Shown here one piece after another: positions 9,899 to 19,865 of a DNA stretch of 64,000 nucleotides. Source of the stretch: Cyanodermella asteris (taxonomy: Eukaryota; Ascomycota; Lecanoromycetes; Ostropales; Stictidaceae); NCBI GenBank assembly GCA_900618795.1, contig UYJD01000007.1:417788-481787 (forward strand). The letters run 5' to 3'. Both the position numbers and the translations under genes were made by a program. Within the stretch, counting starts at the first letter, position 1. Every line of letters begins with the position of its first letter. Under the pieces are notes generated by a model, which worked only from the letters and a program-made list of their open reading frames with translations, had not been told where the DNA came from and did not search any database.

Positions 9899-12800
9899 AT
9901 GGCCGCGATTCGTTCCCTGGGCCTGCACAAGCCCGCTGCACTGACCTATCTAATCCAAGAAGGCATCCTGCCCGAGAACTGCTCTCGTGGTGCATGCACG
10001 TGGGAGACGTTCGAGCACAACGGGCATGTTGACGAGTTGATATCAACAGAGACTCATGTCGTGTGGTCTGGAGGAAGCAACGTCTACAGAGTCTTCAGCT
10101 TCGATGCTGAGAAAGAACACGTGAAACAATCTTTGTTTGCCTATTTTACCAAGGAGGGTCTTACGAAAGAGAACTCGAAACCTGCACCCACCCTGCGTGT
10201 CCGCAAACGCCAGGACAAAAACCGAGCCCCACCACAAGATCTCGAGCCTGAACAAGATGAAGTCGAGCGTGCCCTTGTTGTCGTCTTGCAGACACAAGCT
10301 CTGATTTTCTACCTGTCTGGAGTCCGTGCGATTGTCCCACTCCGTTTTGAGGTCGAACGCGCGTTTCCACTTGCACGAGGCCTGCTCTTCCAGAAGAAGC
10401 AGAGGGAAGCGCCTGTTCCTGGCTCGCAACTGCCTTCAAAGACATCTGCCAACTCATTCATTTCCGGTCCAACCTCCACGAAAGCACCCACTTTGGCTCA
10501 AGAACAGGTAGTGCCGCCGTTTGTAAAGGGGCTATTCGAGACGATCAACCTGGAAAGCAAGTCGCGGGCCACTGGCAATTCGCCCTACCATTACTATCTC
10601 TCAGATCCCTTCTGCGAGTTTGGTGCACTCGCTACAAACGATCAGCCCACCCGTTATGGCGACGATCAAGGTTTATTCGACCGCCACGAAAGGCTTGTCT
10701 TTGTTTCCAATAAAGATGAGGCCACAACCAGGAGCCAGTCCACTAAATATGACCCCTTGCAGTTGGCAGTCACGGTGAACGTAACGAAACAGTCGCTGTC
10801 CCTTTGGCAAATATCAAAGCCATCCACGACAAGCATTTGGAGGCCACATCGCCGAGCCACTAGTTATGACTCGGAGCGAAAGAAACGGAGACGCAGCTCA
10901 CAGCCTGGAACCGGAGCTGCCACGCCCAAAGCTCGGCAATCTATGAATCCGAGGGAGAGTTTCGGTATCACACAGGAATCTTTCTCCGCCCGTGATAACG
11001 TTCGTGATGATGGGGACCTTGCCGCGAGACTAGACCCAGCCTTTCAAGAACCTCGAGCCCAGGATCAGGCTTCGCGTCGCATCAGCTCAATGCTTGGTCG
11101 ATCCGATATGCCTGCCATGGACATGCTTTCCGATGGGATAGGAGCAGCCACACGAAGAGGCGCATCATTCGGCGGCGCCAGCTCGCGTAGTTTCCGCAAC
11201 ACCGGCAGGCGAGACACAAGGAGCAGTCTCAGAGTGGAGCCGGATATTGACATGTCGGCGGACGAAGATTCTTACCACGAAGATGTGCCAAGGCTAAAGC
11301 TTTCTCAGCTTCTGGGAACATCAGACGGCATGCACATCGACTTGCGGCTAGAACTTCTACACAGCATCTTCGTCGACGCTTCACTTATCAACAGCCTTGA
11401 AGTCTTCATGATCTCGTCTTGTCGCCAGGGAGACAGCATCGAGCGGCTCACGTTCTGCCTAATGAATCGCAAATATAGCATCCTCCATCTTCTCGAAGCT
11501 CAGGCAACATTCAGCGAAGGCCGATGGCACATCAAGTATACGGGACAGCGAAAAGCCTCAGATATCACTGATGCATGCGTTTTCCGCGGAGATCAGGGCA
11601 ATAGGATAGCCACTCTTGCGGAACGAGATGGCGCATTTGAGATAACCCTCCAAGCACCGCACCAGGTCACTTTCAAAGCTACTATTCCTCCACAGCTACT
11701 GATCAATTTTCCATACAATCTACAGACCGCATCTTCGCCAAACACCAAGCGATCAACAGGACCAAGACGCTTACTCGACGTTGTTCCGTTGCCGCTTCGT
11801 ACTGTTGCAACGGGTACTGGCGGCGGACAAGTGATTGTCACTGACTCACAAGGATCTTGCCACCTGTTGAAGGTTACCACGAAACCGCAGAACAAGTTCA
11901 TCAATAACTGTCTCGCCATTTGTGAAACTGTGTGGAGACCACCAAAGAGCCACCAACTGAAGTTCCTGCATGGATGGTGGGAAGTCTACCAGTTTTTGGC
12001 TCGAAAAAATGACTCGAATCCAGATCGCGAATGGACGGCGTTTGTGACACTAATTTTCACTTTGTGCTGCCCCTCCGAAGGACGTGCACCGCAAACTCCT
12101 TTACGTACTAAGCGAAAGGCTGGTGGTCTACTTCGTTCCAGCAGCGGAGCTGTCGTTGATCTAGACGATTATTATGCAGCCATTGCTCAGGAGAGCCAAT
12201 GTTCGTCGTCCCAGCCCGTCTGGCTGAACACGCCTGCGTGGCAATGGGCCTGTGAAGAACAATCGGATGGTGACAGCGGCAGTGGTACAGGTCTCGGCAT
12301 ATCGAAGAGTCCTAAGACCGACACGGGACCTCTCATGAAAAGGTCGTCCTTCATCGTCAACTGTGTTCAGCTTGGGCGAGACTTTTCGAGCTCAGAGGCC
12401 GGCAAGTTAGTGTTATCGAACAGTAAGGTCCAGGCCGACGACAATGGCCCAGCTCGGGCGCACATCACAGCCAATCTGCTTCCAGCCTTACATCTATTCA
12501 GAGAAGAGCTCAAACTCAATCGTCTGGCTGCCGGCGATGTCCGGCGACTGTGCCCAGTTCTTGCTCAGCTTGGAGGCTGGCTCGGCTGGGATTCCTGGTC
12601 GTGGAAACCCAGCTCAGCTTACATGACGGAAGATATTGGCATGACCGCATGGTGCTTCGACGAGTGGTCGCCCTCGCCACACCTGAGATCCGCTGTTCCA
12701 GAACCGCCGTCTGTACTTCAGTGGATTAGTGACTGCACTGAACAAGGAGCGAGCACGAAAAATGTCCGATTTGCGCGTCTTTCGGACCTCATTGGCATTG

Positions 12801-15577
12801 ATCTGAGTGTTGAACAGGAATTTGCAAAGAGACTCCCTTTGACTGCGCGAGTTGAGTACTTGGTAACGCATCGCACAGGTGACCAGCGCGATGTTCTTGC
12901 CCGCTTTCGGGGCTCACAGATGGAGCATAGCTTCATTGAATGTCTTCCTGAAGGCACTGCGGCTGCGCTGCGGTCTGCAATCGCATCACAACAATCGAAT
13001 CCAACCATTGCATCTGCTAGGTCTCTTTTCGACCTGCTGGGGCGGCCCGACTTGGAGGTCCTCGAAGACGACAATGCGCAGGTCCACGGTCATGCAAAGA
13101 CTTCGCTGAATCGCAACGCGCACTCCAGCGCTCGAGATTACCACCTGGTCTGCAAACTCACCGAGGACGTGGATGGCACGAGCACAAGTAAGATCGACGC
13201 GACGACGGAAATTGATAGGAATGCAGTGACACGACTCATTTTCAAGGATGACCATCGGATTAACGAGGCGCGAAAGCTACTGCATCCGCTAGATCCGCCA
13301 ACCGTTCGATGTGCTCGCGAGCCCGAATGGTCTGAGCAGGATCTGCTGGAAGCAGAGCAAGAGCTCGCCAAAGTCGTTGCAGTTAGGACATTGTCCGTGT
13401 CCGCTGGTCGAGGCTTGCTTCAGTTTGGCTGCCGGACACCTCTTTTGACGGAACGCTTCCCAACTCATGGATTCACACTCAGCTGCATCATGAAGCCAAG
13501 CAACAACAGCGTCACTGCCGAGAAAGAGACCTTTACGGAGGAGAAGGTTTCATGGGCGTTTTTCCACGCCGGAGCAGAAGCGGGATTGAGCATAGCTAGA
13601 AATGCAAAGGGTATCGGCACATCCTGGATCGTCTTCAACAAGCCGCCTGAATTCAACAACCGCCATGCAGGCTTTCTCCTTGGTCTTGGGTTGAACGGTC
13701 ATCTCAAGAACATTGCGAAATGGGTCGTATTCAAATACTTTACTCCGAAACACAACACGACCTCGGTCGGGATGCTGCTAGGTCTTGGAGCGTCATATCT
13801 CGGGACCATGGACTCGCTGATAACACGGGTGCTTTCGATCCATGTCGCTCGAATGCTGCCTTCGCAGTCTGCTGAGCTCAACCTTTCGCCCATCACCCAG
13901 ACTACGGGCATTATGGGCCTTGGGCTGCTATATTACAACACGCAGCATCGCCGAATGTCAGAGATAATGATTTCAGAAATGGAAAACGCGGATCAAGATG
14001 ACAGTGAAAGCCCTCTTGACACACTTCGTGATGAAGGCTACAGACTCGCGGCTGGTTTCGCGCTAGGATTCATCAACCTCGGTCAAGGCAAGAACCTCAG
14101 GGGACTGCACGACATGCACATTGTCGAACGTCTCCTCAACTTGGCAGTCAGTACCAAGCGGGTAGATCTTATGCACATCTTGGACAAAGGCACGGCTGCT
14201 GCTACGATCGCAATCGCGCTCATATTCATGAAGACTGAGGATGAACCACTTGCCAGGAAAATCAACGTCCCAGATACGCCGCATCAATTCGAATACATCA
14301 GACCTGACCTGTTTCTGTTGCGTATGGTCGCTCGTCACTTGATTATGTGGAGCAGAATCCAACCCACTGCTGACTGGATTAGAAGACAAGTGCCGCGACC
14401 ATTTGAAGAGAAGCATACTTTGAAATCGATCTTGTCGTTGGATATCAAAGACCTGCCTTTGTACAACACGGTCGCCGGTCTGTGTCTGGTAATTGGCTTG
14501 CGCTTTGCAGGCACTGCTAACCCTGAAGCTTCCTCCATCTTGATCAAATACCTCGACCAGTTCATGCGATTGGCCCGCCTTCCGTCATTGACCTACGATC
14601 ACAGACTTACCAGGACGACAGTTCGAAACTGCCAGGATGTCATCGCTCTGGCTGCCGCAACAGTAATGGCCGGAACAGGTGACATTGAGGTTTTCAGACG
14701 TCTTCGCTCATTACATGGGCGTACTGATCCCGACATTCCATACGGCAGTCACTTGGCCGCTCATCAAGCAATCGGTGTATTGTTCCTCGCTGGCGGCACG
14801 CACACGTTCAAGACGTCGAACCTTGCGGTCGCATCGTTACTTTGCGCATTCTATCCGCTCTTTCCGACGGCCGTTCTCGACAATAAAGGTCACCTACAAG
14901 CGTTTCGCCATTTGTGGGTGTTGGCCGCAGAACCCAGGTGCTTGATTGTCCGGGATGTGGACACGCATCGTCCTCTTCCGATGCCAGTTGAGATCAAGTT
15001 AAAATCGGGCCCGGTCGTCAAGCTGAACGCACCGTGCTTGTTGCCAGACTTGACGACGGTTGCGAGCGTCTGTCTGGCTGACCCGAAGTACTGGCGCCTG
15101 ACCCTGGACTTTGAGCGACCAACGCACCTTCAAGCTTTCCAACGACATCAAAGTATATTCGCCTGCCGCAAAAGAGTAGAAGACACCAGCGAAGCGCCAT
15201 TCATCGCCGCCATGCAGGCCGCCAATCAAGATACCGCACACGAAGGCCACGACAATCGTGAGGGCTTCGCATGGATATTCGAGCTACCCAGTCTGAGCAG
15301 GCTGAGTTCATCCGACAGGACCATGACTCTACCGGCGAGCGCCTCGTTGGCTAATCATGCTTCTATGAGGACGACGGCGGTAGACGATCAGCTATTGCTG
15401 AAGGCTGCGTTGACGGGGAAGAATGCGGGCGAGCTATGGAATCTACGGATCTTGTTTGCGTGGGCAGAGAGCGAGGCTGCGGATGCAAAATTGGGATGGT
15501 TGGAGCGTGAGGTTATTGGGAGTCTTAAGGCGGAGCTTGGGCTTTCGATTGCGCAGATGGAGGGAAACATTGCATGA
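9899..15577 (+). CDS. APC1: Anaphase-promoting complex subunit 1 (BimE/Apc1)
   Basis: Largest scaffold subunit of the APC/C, the nuclear ubiquitin ligase that degrades securin and cyclins. One uninterrupted exon of 1,892 codons. The N-terminus (MAAIRSLGLHKPAALTYLIQ) and the following beta-propeller region match fungal Apc1, with a low-complexity basic/Ser-rich insertion around residues 310-460 ('KKRRRSSQPG', Arg/Ser stretches) typical of the regulated phosphorylated loop. Helical PC repeats (proteasome/cyclosome) occur from about residue 1250 to 1640, for example 'GFLLGLGLNGHL', 'GMLLGLGASYLG' and 'GLGLLYYNTQHRRMSEI'. Length is slightly below Aspergillus BimE. An upstream ATG at 9874 is out of frame and could act as a minor uORF start. 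No frame damage seen. Confidence 0.95.
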   Translation: MAAIRSLGLHKPAALTYLIQEGILPENCSRGACTWETFEHNGHVDELISTETHVVWSGGSNVYRVFSFDAEKEHVKQSLFAYFTKEGLTKENSKPAPTLRVRKRQDKNRAPPQDLEPEQDEVERALVVVLQTQALIFYLSGVRAIVPLRFEVERAFPLARGLLFQKKQREAPVPGSQLPSKTSANSFISGPTSTKAPTLAQEQVVPPFVKGLFETINLESKSRATGNSPYHYYLSDPFCEFGALATNDQPTRYGDDQGLFDRHERLVFVSNKDEATTRSQSTKYDPLQLAVTVNVTKQSLSLWQISKPSTTSIWRPHRRATSYDSERKKRRRSSQPGTGAATPKARQSMNPRESFGITQESFSARDNVRDDGDLAARLDPAFQEPRAQDQASRRISSMLGRSDMPAMDMLSDGIGAATRRGASFGGASSRSFRNTGRRDTRSSLRVEPDIDMSADEDSYHEDVPRLKLSQLLGTSDGMHIDLRLELLHSIFVDASLINSLEVFMISSCRQGDSIERLTFCLMNRKYSILHLLEAQATFSEGRWHIKYTGQRKASDITDACVFRGDQGNRIATLAERDGAFEITLQAPHQVTFKATIPPQLLINFPYNLQTASSPNTKRSTGPRRLLDVVPLPLRTVATGTGGGQVIVTDSQGSCHLLKVTTKPQNKFINNCLAICETVWRPPKSHQLKFLHGWWEVYQFLARKNDSNPDREWTAFVTLIFTLCCPSEGRAPQTPLRTKRKAGGLLRSSSGAVVDLDDYYAAIAQESQCSSSQPVWLNTPAWQWACEEQSDGDSGSGTGLGISKSPKTDTGPLMKRSSFIVNCVQLGRDFSSSEAGKLVLSNSKVQADDNGPARAHITANLLPALHLFREELKLNRLAAGDVRRLCPVLAQLGGWLGWDSWSWKPSSAYMTEDIGMTAWCFDEWSPSPHLRSAVPEPPSVLQWISDCTEQGASTKNVRFARLSDLIGIDLSVEQEFAKRLPLTARVEYLVTHRTGDQRDVLARFRGSQMEHSFIECLPEGTAAALRSAIASQQSNPTIASARSLFDLLGRPDLEVLEDDNAQVHGHAKTSLNRNAHSSARDYHLVCKLTEDVDGTSTSKIDATTEIDRNAVTRLIFKDDHRINEARKLLHPLDPPTVRCAREPEWSEQDLLEAEQELAKVVAVRTLSVSAGRGLLQFGCRTPLLTERFPTHGFTLSCIMKPSNNSVTAEKETFTEEKVSWAFFHAGAEAGLSIARNAKGIGTSWIVFNKPPEFNNRHAGFLLGLGLNGHLKNIAKWVVFKYFTPKHNTTSVGMLLGLGASYLGTMDSLITRVLSIHVARMLPSQSAELNLSPITQTTGIMGLGLLYYNTQHRRMSEIMISEMENADQDDSESPLDTLRDEGYRLAAGFALGFINLGQGKNLRGLHDMHIVERLLNLAVSTKRVDLMHILDKGTAAATIAIALIFMKTEDEPLARKINVPDTPHQFEYIRPDLFLLRMVARHLIMWSRIQPTADWIRRQVPRPFEEKHTLKSILSLDIKDLPLYNTVAGLCLVIGLRFAGTANPEASSILIKYLDQFMRLARLPSLTYDHRLTRTTVRNCQDVIALAAATVMAGTGDIEVFRRLRSLHGRTDPDIPYGSHLAAHQAIGVLFLAGGTHTFKTSNLAVASLLCAFYPLFPTAVLDNKGHLQAFRHLWVLAAEPRCLIVRDVDTHRPLPMPVEIKLKSGPVVKLNAPCLLPDLTTVASVCLADPKYWRLTLDFERPTHLQAFQRHQSIFACRKRVEDTSEAPFIAAMQAANQDTAHEGHDNREGFAWIFELPSLSRLSSSDRTMTLPASASLANHASMRTTAVDDQLLLKAALTGKNAGELWNLRILFAWAESEAADAKLGWLEREVIGSLKAELGLSIAQMEGNIA

Positions 15578-16032
15578 TTAAAGATCCCTACCCAAGGAAG
15601 TTATCAAAATACTGACTGTGAGATTGATCTGTTTAGATGACTGTAAAGTGCTGAAAGTCCAGAGCACATGACGAGAGCGATTCGCTAACCAAGCAAGCTC
15701 TTCGCTGGGTTTCAGTGGCTGTCCAGCTGTGACTTCGCTGGTAGCATCGACTGAGTAGCTGGATATGGATGGGCAGATCAGCAGTCCTTGCACGATTTTG
15801 CTTTTGCACCCATCCGCACAAACCGGCCGATTTCAAGACCTAACGTTGACCCGTCAAAAGTCACGTCCGAGAAAGGATAAAGTATCCCTTCCGTAAGTGA
15901 TATGATTAAGATACCATTCTGCTTCGGTTCAGGTCATATATCATTACCCAAACTGTGCTTTCCGCCCCTTGCACTCGTCAAGTTACTCTACTCTACTCTA
16001 CTCTCCTTTGTACACAGCAGCCACGGCCAGCA
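15578..16032. other. Intergenic
   Basis: About 450 bases between the APC1 stop and the first recognisable O-methyltransferase-like sequence. It contains a short CTCTA tandem near 15985-16005. A minus frame at 15578-15793 shows no domain. Confidence 0.4.
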
Positions 16033-17491
16033 CTCCAACCCTCATCGAACTAGCCCACAAGATCCTCTCAAGCGCAGAACTCGTCGAAGCGCACCTCCAC
16101 TAACACTCCCTGCGCCCCCTCCCCTCCTTCTCCTCATCCGGCCCCAAGAACACGATCCTCGCCGACAAGGACGCCGAACGCCACGTCCGCCGCCGCCAAC
16201 TCCAAGATCTGTTCCTCAGCCCGCACGCCGCACCGATTGCTCAAACGAAACAATGCCGACCTGGAAGCCGTACATGGATGGAACATTGCTGTCAATGGAG
16301 CGCGAATAGGCGAGATTGCGGATGCGGATCTTGCGGCGAGGATTGACTCGAGAGAGAGCTTGTTGGAGGAGGGTTGTGAGGTGTGTGATTGTGGCGAATG
16401 GGTTGGTTTTGTGAGTGGCGCGAAGGGGTTGTGGGCTATTCGGCGGCTGAGAGGTTGCTTTGTGATGGTGAGGAGTTGTATGATACTGTGGGGATGATGT
16501 ATGCTGAGAGCTGGCGGGCGTTTATGAGGGTATGCATTATGCTACTACGAGGTAGTGTGTTGGATAGTGTGTTGAGGAGAGATGATGGGCTGACGATTGG
16601 TAACTTGGTCTTGCCCTTCGATTGATTGATTTGACAGCGAAGAGGCCAGCGAATCGATACATCAACAGCCCAAAGCATATGATTCTTGATGATCTGATCA
16701 GATGCTGACAATCCTACCGGGCTTCTCTCTAACATTCTGTCCTGGAAAGTCAATGTGGGAGTACTACAAGGAGAACCCAAAGGCCGGTCTCCGCTTCAAA
16801 AAAGCCATGGAATCATTCGCCTAACGCCCCGGCTTCTCCCCGACTCCGCTCGTAATAGACTACCCCTGGCAAGACCTCAATCTCGGCTCCCGAGTCACCG
16901 ACATCGTCGGCGGCCAAGGCCACGCCAGCATCGCCATCGTCAAGCAATATCCAGACCGTCGCTTCACGGTACAGGATCTGCCAGACGTCGTCGAAGCTGC
17001 TGAGGAATTTCCCGACAGTACCCCAAACCTATCGAATTCATGGAGTACGATTTCTTGACTTCGCAGACCGTGCAAGGTGACGTTTATCCCTTCGGATGGG
17101 TGCTTCACGATTGGCCAGATAAGGATGTGGTTAGGATTTTGAGGAATCTGGTTCCTGTCCTGAGGGATAGAGCGAGGGTTGTGATAGATGATTCGATCAT
17201 GCCGAAGTTGGGCTCTACATCGCTGCTGTAGGAGTGACGTGTTCGGTAAGTTCTATATAAGCCTCCATGTCTCTATGCCATGGAGGGTCCATGGGTTGCG
17301 TACTTCACTGATTTTGGAGTAGACAGTACGACATGACGAGACGTGCATTGTTCAACTCGAAAGAGCGGGAAGAAGAAGAGCGGCATGAGCTGTTTCGAAG
17401 AGCTGATGCACGCTTCCAAAATTTCAGGTCTTGGATGCCACAGGGCGCTGTGCTGGCTATCATTAAAGCGACGTGGAAGGAGCCGTGCTAA
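16033..17491 (+). pseudogene. Broken SAM-dependent O-methyltransferase (COMT-like)
   Basis: Pieces of a plant/fungal COMT-type O-methyltransferase occur in order but in different frames. N-terminal helical part: 'STPTLIELAHKILSSAELVE' then an in-frame TAA at 16101. A frame change near 16230 leads to 'LLKRNNADLEAVHGWNIAV'. Another frame gives 'AERLLCDGEELYDTVGMMY'. The SAM-binding region is 'DIVGGQGHASIAIVKQYP', just after a second TAA at 16822. After a further shift come the catalytic-His segment 'FGWVLHDWPDKDVVRILRN' and 'VVIDDSIMP'. The C-terminal piece 'YDMTRRALFNSKEREEEE' follows a probable intron. At least two stops and two or more frame changes cannot be explained by introns. Family members act on phenols and polyketides in secondary metabolism; this copy is almost surely dead. 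Confidence 0.82.
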
Positions 17492-17659
17492 TCGAGTACC
17501 ATCCTGAAGCTGAGGATCGCACCGCCTTTTCAATGATATTAGTTTCAACACTCGGCCTAGCAAGCCTTGTAGACTTTGCGACAGGAACAAAGGACCGGTC
17601 AGGACACTCCAGCCGCAGTGATTTGTCCTGCAGAAGCTTTATTGTGGTAGTTGTTGGAT

Positions 17660-18322
17660 TCATGTTTTCAGCCACACGCTCGAGGCGCTTCTCCAGCCGT
17701 TCAGCGCTCGACACGTGCCAAAGTTCAGTGAATAACTACAACCTCGTGAGACACTGGCAACGGCGCTGTCTCGGAAAGCATCTCGAGCTCCGCGTCTGAT
17801 TCGTGTTTGGGCTATAACGACATTACAGCCGGCGGCATGTACATCCAGATGCCCCAGGTTTCGTGACTCAATGACGATAAAAAGTCCTCCCTCAGTAAAG
17901 AAGGATATAATATCGCTGTAGACACCGCGTGGTTGCCATACGGCATGACACTGCTCAACTTAAGCGCCAAGGGACAGTGTCACGCCGTGTTCTGGATTGT
18001 TTCTACACTCTGGGTAGAATTCCCGGACGACGTCCGTAGGGGCATTATCATTCATGTTATGGGCACCACCAGCGCGAACGAGGTCGACGTATCCGCATAA
18101 GATCAGGTTTCTGACATGCCTTGGCTGACCTGGCTAGCTCGGCGCAAGATATACAACTCGTCTTCCACATCCTTTGACCATATCGAGAGCCTGTATGCCA
18201 ACATCTTCCGAGGGCTCTCGAGCGGGATACGCGAAAGCGAAGGCCTCCGAAATCAACACAACGCTACCAAAGTCTCTCTTGTACAGCCTCAACATGCCGC
18301 AGACCAGTACCTCGTCGGACAT
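17660..18322 (-). pseudogene. Possible broken coding region of unknown family
   Basis: One minus frame reads through about 220 codons with only two stops (TAG near 18133, TAA near 17960) and has protein-like composition, for example 'RDFGSVVLISEAFAFAYPA', 'HVRNLILCGYVDLVRAGG', 'GVYSDIISFFTEGGLFIVI' and 'NLGHLDVHAAGCNVVIAQT'. I do not recognise the family. The plus strand over the same bases has a competing 163-codon frame at 18116-18607 ending in low-complexity Ser, which looks less like protein. Its position beside the dead O-methyltransferase suggests a shared decayed locus. Low confidence. Confidence 0.3.
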
Positions 18323-19421
18323 TCACCAAAGTACCGTCGTCCGCTGGCCCCGGCTCATATACCCCGCGCCATCCTGATCATATTCAGTACCATCTTGGTC
18401 CTGCCGACAATTCTCGACACGTTCTCTGCATCCTCCTCCTCCTCCTCCTCCGCAGGAGGATTTGAATCTCCTCCCGACGACCGAGATCCGACACGGCGAG
18501 GCAAAGCCGATGACGACGTGGCGTTTTCTGTGGTGTCTGGCCGCCGAGCTGGAAAATCGTCTTTGCTTCGTCTCATGTTTCATGGGTTTGGGAGGACGGG
18601 AGGTTGAGGTCGAGGAAATGGACGAGATTGTCGAATACTGCCGAGATTGCTAGCGTGAGGTGCGGAAGCTGTCTGGTCAAGTTGGTGCCGAGGAAGGAGG
18701 TGTGGAAGTTAATCCGCGATCATGAGCACTGAATCGGCTGTATGATTTGAAAGAATTGATGACAAGTCACTGCCCGAACTCCTCACAACGCAATGGGATC
18801 GGAAATCACCGACGACGCGAAATGAGAACGACAGCCGTGTTTCCCTTTCCAGAAACAGGTCGCAGATACGAAATGCATTCCTCTTGCAATGACGGGCCAG
18901 TCTCGAGAAAACGTCACCCCGGCGTTTGACGAAACACAAACACTCGCGAGATCAAATGTGGGCCCAAGCAACTGTCCGAAGAACAGTGAGCACAATGCTT
19001 TTTTGCTGTATCATGCATTGTCATCGTTATCTTTCTCAAAGAAAAAAAAAGCATGCGATGAGCATCATCACAAAGGTGCATTGTTCACTGTCAAAGTCTA
19101 TGCTTCCGCTTTTTTTCTTTCTTTGTCCTCGAGCACTTGTTCAGCGGCATCGAGCATCATCGAATTTGTCGGTCGGCAGAGCCGGCACTCACAGGTACGT
19201 GTACTGCCTGTTTGACACAATGCGGCAGCTCAGTTCGTGTACATCTGTAGCTTGTCTTTGAAGCGCAGAGCGATAAGTATCAGACTTCCCTCCGCCCAAC
19301 ATTAAAACTCTCCCACACAAGAAAAGAACATAAATTCTCAAGCCAATCAAGCAAAACTTCACTCCCAGGAAAGAGAAAAACCAAAAAAAATTAATCCATC
19401 CTTATCTCAAACTCATTCAAA
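18323..19421. other. Intergenic, promoter of the secreted Cys-tail protein
   Basis: About 1.1 kb with a TCC microsatellite near 18431-18452 and A-rich stretches near 19035 and 19320-19400. The A/C-rich stretch immediately before the ATG at 19422 looks like an unstructured 5' UTR. No gene recognised. Confidence 0.4.
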
Positions 19422-19865
19422 ATGAAAATCCACGCAATCATCCTCGCCCTCACCGCCGCCGCCGCCGCCGCCCTCGCAGCCCCCACCTCCAGCACGCCCA
19501 GCTACGACATCTCCTCCCTCAGCAGCGCCGGGCGCGAGGTCGTCTCCCGACTCTCCACCCTGGACCTGGCATCCATGAGCGCCGACCAGATCAAAGCCGA
19601 ACTCGACCAGCTCGTCACGGAAGACGTTCCCGCCGACGAGGTGAGTGACATGGAGGCTGCGATTGATGAGCTTTTCGGACTCGGTGGGGATTCTGCTGGT
19701 AATGTCGTTGCTGCTGCTGCTGCTGCTGGTGCTAACGCTGCGGCCGGTGCTGGTAGTGGCGTTGGGCAATCGAGTGTGAAGAGGGCGAGAGCATCGATTT
19801 TGGAAAAGAGGTTGACGGATCGGTGTTGTGACGGGTGCGACTGTATTAGCTGTACGATTATGTGA
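19422..19865 (+). CDS. Secreted precursor with Kex2-type sites and Cys-rich C-terminal peptide
   Basis: Single exon, 147 residues. A clear signal peptide (MKIHAIILALTAAAAAALAA) is followed by an acidic helical pro-region (about 22-85), an Ala/Gly-rich linker (about 90-115), then dibasic KR sites: 'SVKR|ARASILEKR|'. The last 17 residues, LTDRCCDGCDCISCTIM, hold five cysteines and would be released by Kex2-type cleavage. The final four, CTIM, also fit a CaaX prenylation box, although a secreted route would normally keep the tail from cytosolic prenyltransferases. This architecture resembles peptide hormone, pheromone, RiPP or effector precursors, but I recognise no named family. The leader fits a plain pol II gene. 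A GTGAGT at 19641 could be a cryptic splice donor, but the unspliced frame is complete. Confidence 0.72.
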   Translation: MKIHAIILALTAAAAAALAAPTSSTPSYDISSLSSAGREVVSRLSTLDLASMSADQIKAELDQLVTEDVPADEVSDMEAAIDELFGLGGDSAGNVVAAAAAAGANAAAGAGSGVGQSSVKRARASILEKRLTDRCCDGCDCISCTIM

